Below, one piece after another: positions 63,139-64,000 of a stretch of 64,000 bases of DNA. This stretch comes from Ceratodon purpureus (taxonomy: Eukaryota; Streptophyta; Bryopsida; Pseudoditrichales; Ditrichaceae). The translations under genes were made by a program, and so were the position numbers. Positions within the stretch are counted from its first letter, which is position 1; every line of letters starts with the position of its first letter. Below the pieces are notes generated by a model, which saw only the letters and a list, made by a program, of their open reading frames with translations, did not search any database and was not told the DNA's origin. The stretch is from the NCBI GenBank assembly GCA_014871385.1, contig CM026425.1:5805243-5869242 (forward strand), in the 5' to 3' direction.

Positions 63139-63996
63139 TGTTTAAGGTAGAATGACCTTAAACCGTGCGAATAAGAGATTCAGCATGGTTGTGGACCTCG
63201 TGTGTACTGTTTGTAATTTTTCTTGGATGGAGAAACAGGAGGGAGAGTGAATGCAAAAATTTCCAGAATTAAATAGCGAAAACTGAATTTACTACAAATT
63301 TTTGAAGCGAAAAGTGTACATGTGTTATGCTGGGTTGTAACTATGGAGATGTGAGATTAGGGCAGCATGGGGTAACCAGGGTGTAAGGAGATCGAGCGGG
63401 TATGAGACCGGTTAGTGAGGCCCAGGGGACCTGGATATTTAGCAGTAGAGATAGAGACGTGAACCAGTGGAAGGATGGTGACCGTGGTGCCTTGGTTGGA
63501 CCGTGACTGTAGATTTAGAAGAGTCGGTTCCTAGAATACCCAGGGACAGTCAAGGGTGACGACGAAGTTCAAGAAGACAAAGTATATCATGCAGGCAACA
63601 GCTAAAGGATTGTAAGCAGACAAGGCAATATTCAAAAGGGAAATTAGGCGAGCTCTCAAGGCTAAGACAAGGTGCAAGAGGGAGAGAGTAAGAGTACAGA
63701 AGGCCAAGGACTTAGCCTCGTGCCCGAGTGTCAACCAAGTGACCTCGGTATGTATAAAAGGGGGAAAACAGAGAGTTCGGGGAGACAGCTCGTAAGCTTA
63801 AGTCTAGCCTTCATACAACATTCAGAGAGCCAAAACTGCTATTCGCTATGCCTTTTATACTATAGTATCCTTCCTAAATTTCTGCTTCTACTCGTAGTTC
63901 TGCCGCTACTACTGCTTCTACTCGTAGTCCTTCTGTTTGGTAACCGTGGCCTCAGTTTGATATCCCCTGGCCGCCTTGTTACCCTGGCGGGTAACA
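63139..63996 (+). mobile_element. Probable LTR at window end (solo LTR or left end of a retrotransposon)
   Basis: Begins TGTTTAAGG and ends GGGTAACA, giving the TG...CA ends and TGTT/AACA short inverted termini of plant LTRs; length 858 bp. A TATAAAAG box lies at 63753–63760 followed by leader-like sequence. After AACA the window ends in TTTT, where a tRNA primer-binding site would be expected next. The last 20 bases are themselves inverted (TGTTACCC, TGGC, GGGTAACA). No coding capacity inside, as for an LTR. The partner LTR and any pol gene are not in the window. Confidence 0.55.
63753..63760 (+). promoter_or_regulatory. TATA box of the probable LTR
   Basis: TATAAAAG followed by a purine-rich stretch, about 240 bp from the LTR's 3' end, the usual place of a U3/R promoter. 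Confidence 0.5.
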
Positions 63997-64000
63997 TTTT

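Noticed and set aside
1-64000. CRISPR array, operon or bacterial mobile system
   Set aside because: Spliceosomal introns and plant families throughout; no spaced repeats of CRISPR type.

Overview
The window looks like nuclear DNA of a land plant, most likely a bryophyte and probably a moss. The evidence is gene islands with many short GT–AG introns in strongly AT-rich intergenic DNA, and plant-only families: TIFY/JAZ, plant MCTP with a PRT_C tail, a plant-type O-methyltransferase and a large BTB/POZ protein. The species call is inference. All gene models were built by hand from reading frame, splice consensus and homology remembered from the families; no search was run.

Layout. 39–2382 (+): 3' part of a TIFY/JAZ-like repressor gene that starts outside the window. 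2.4–7.1 kb: AT-rich DNA with a degenerate dispersed repeat. 7466–9176 (+): secreted GH28 polygalacturonase-like protein, preceded by a 124-bp tandem repeat and followed by a duplicated last-exon segment. 10899–15910 (+): 11-exon TPR protein of kinesin-light-chain type with a possible organelle-targeting N-terminus. 17489–19002 (+): secreted lipocalin-like protein with a large helical insertion. 21486–19938 (-): SAM-dependent O-methyltransferase. 28171–22553 (-) and 37755–43221 (+): two 14-exon MCTP genes arranged head to head, with identical intron phases and nine or more identical exon lengths, so they are an inverted duplicate pair.

The 9.6 kb between the MCTP genes is repeat-rich: an 18-bp perfect inverted repeat, two ~1.6-kb direct repeats, and a short retroposed fragment with a 12-bp target-site duplication. 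50208–44799 (-): 15-exon, 983-residue BTB/POZ protein, converging on the second MCTP gene. Beyond 50.2 kb the DNA is mostly mobile-element debris: a (TG)25 array, a ~22-bp tandem array, a 0.2-kb inverted-repeat element, an F-box pseudogene (55277–54041, -), the second and inverted copy of the 4.3–5.2 kb dispersed repeat (59.3–60.2 kb), tRNA-like SINE candidates, palindromes, and at the very end a probable LTR (63139–63996) whose internal region would lie outside the window.

The genes do not form one pathway. The MCTP pair (ER–plasma membrane tethering at plasmodesmata), the polygalacturonase and the lipocalin act in membranes or the secretory route; TIFY and BTB proteins are probably signalling or ubiquitin-linked regulators.
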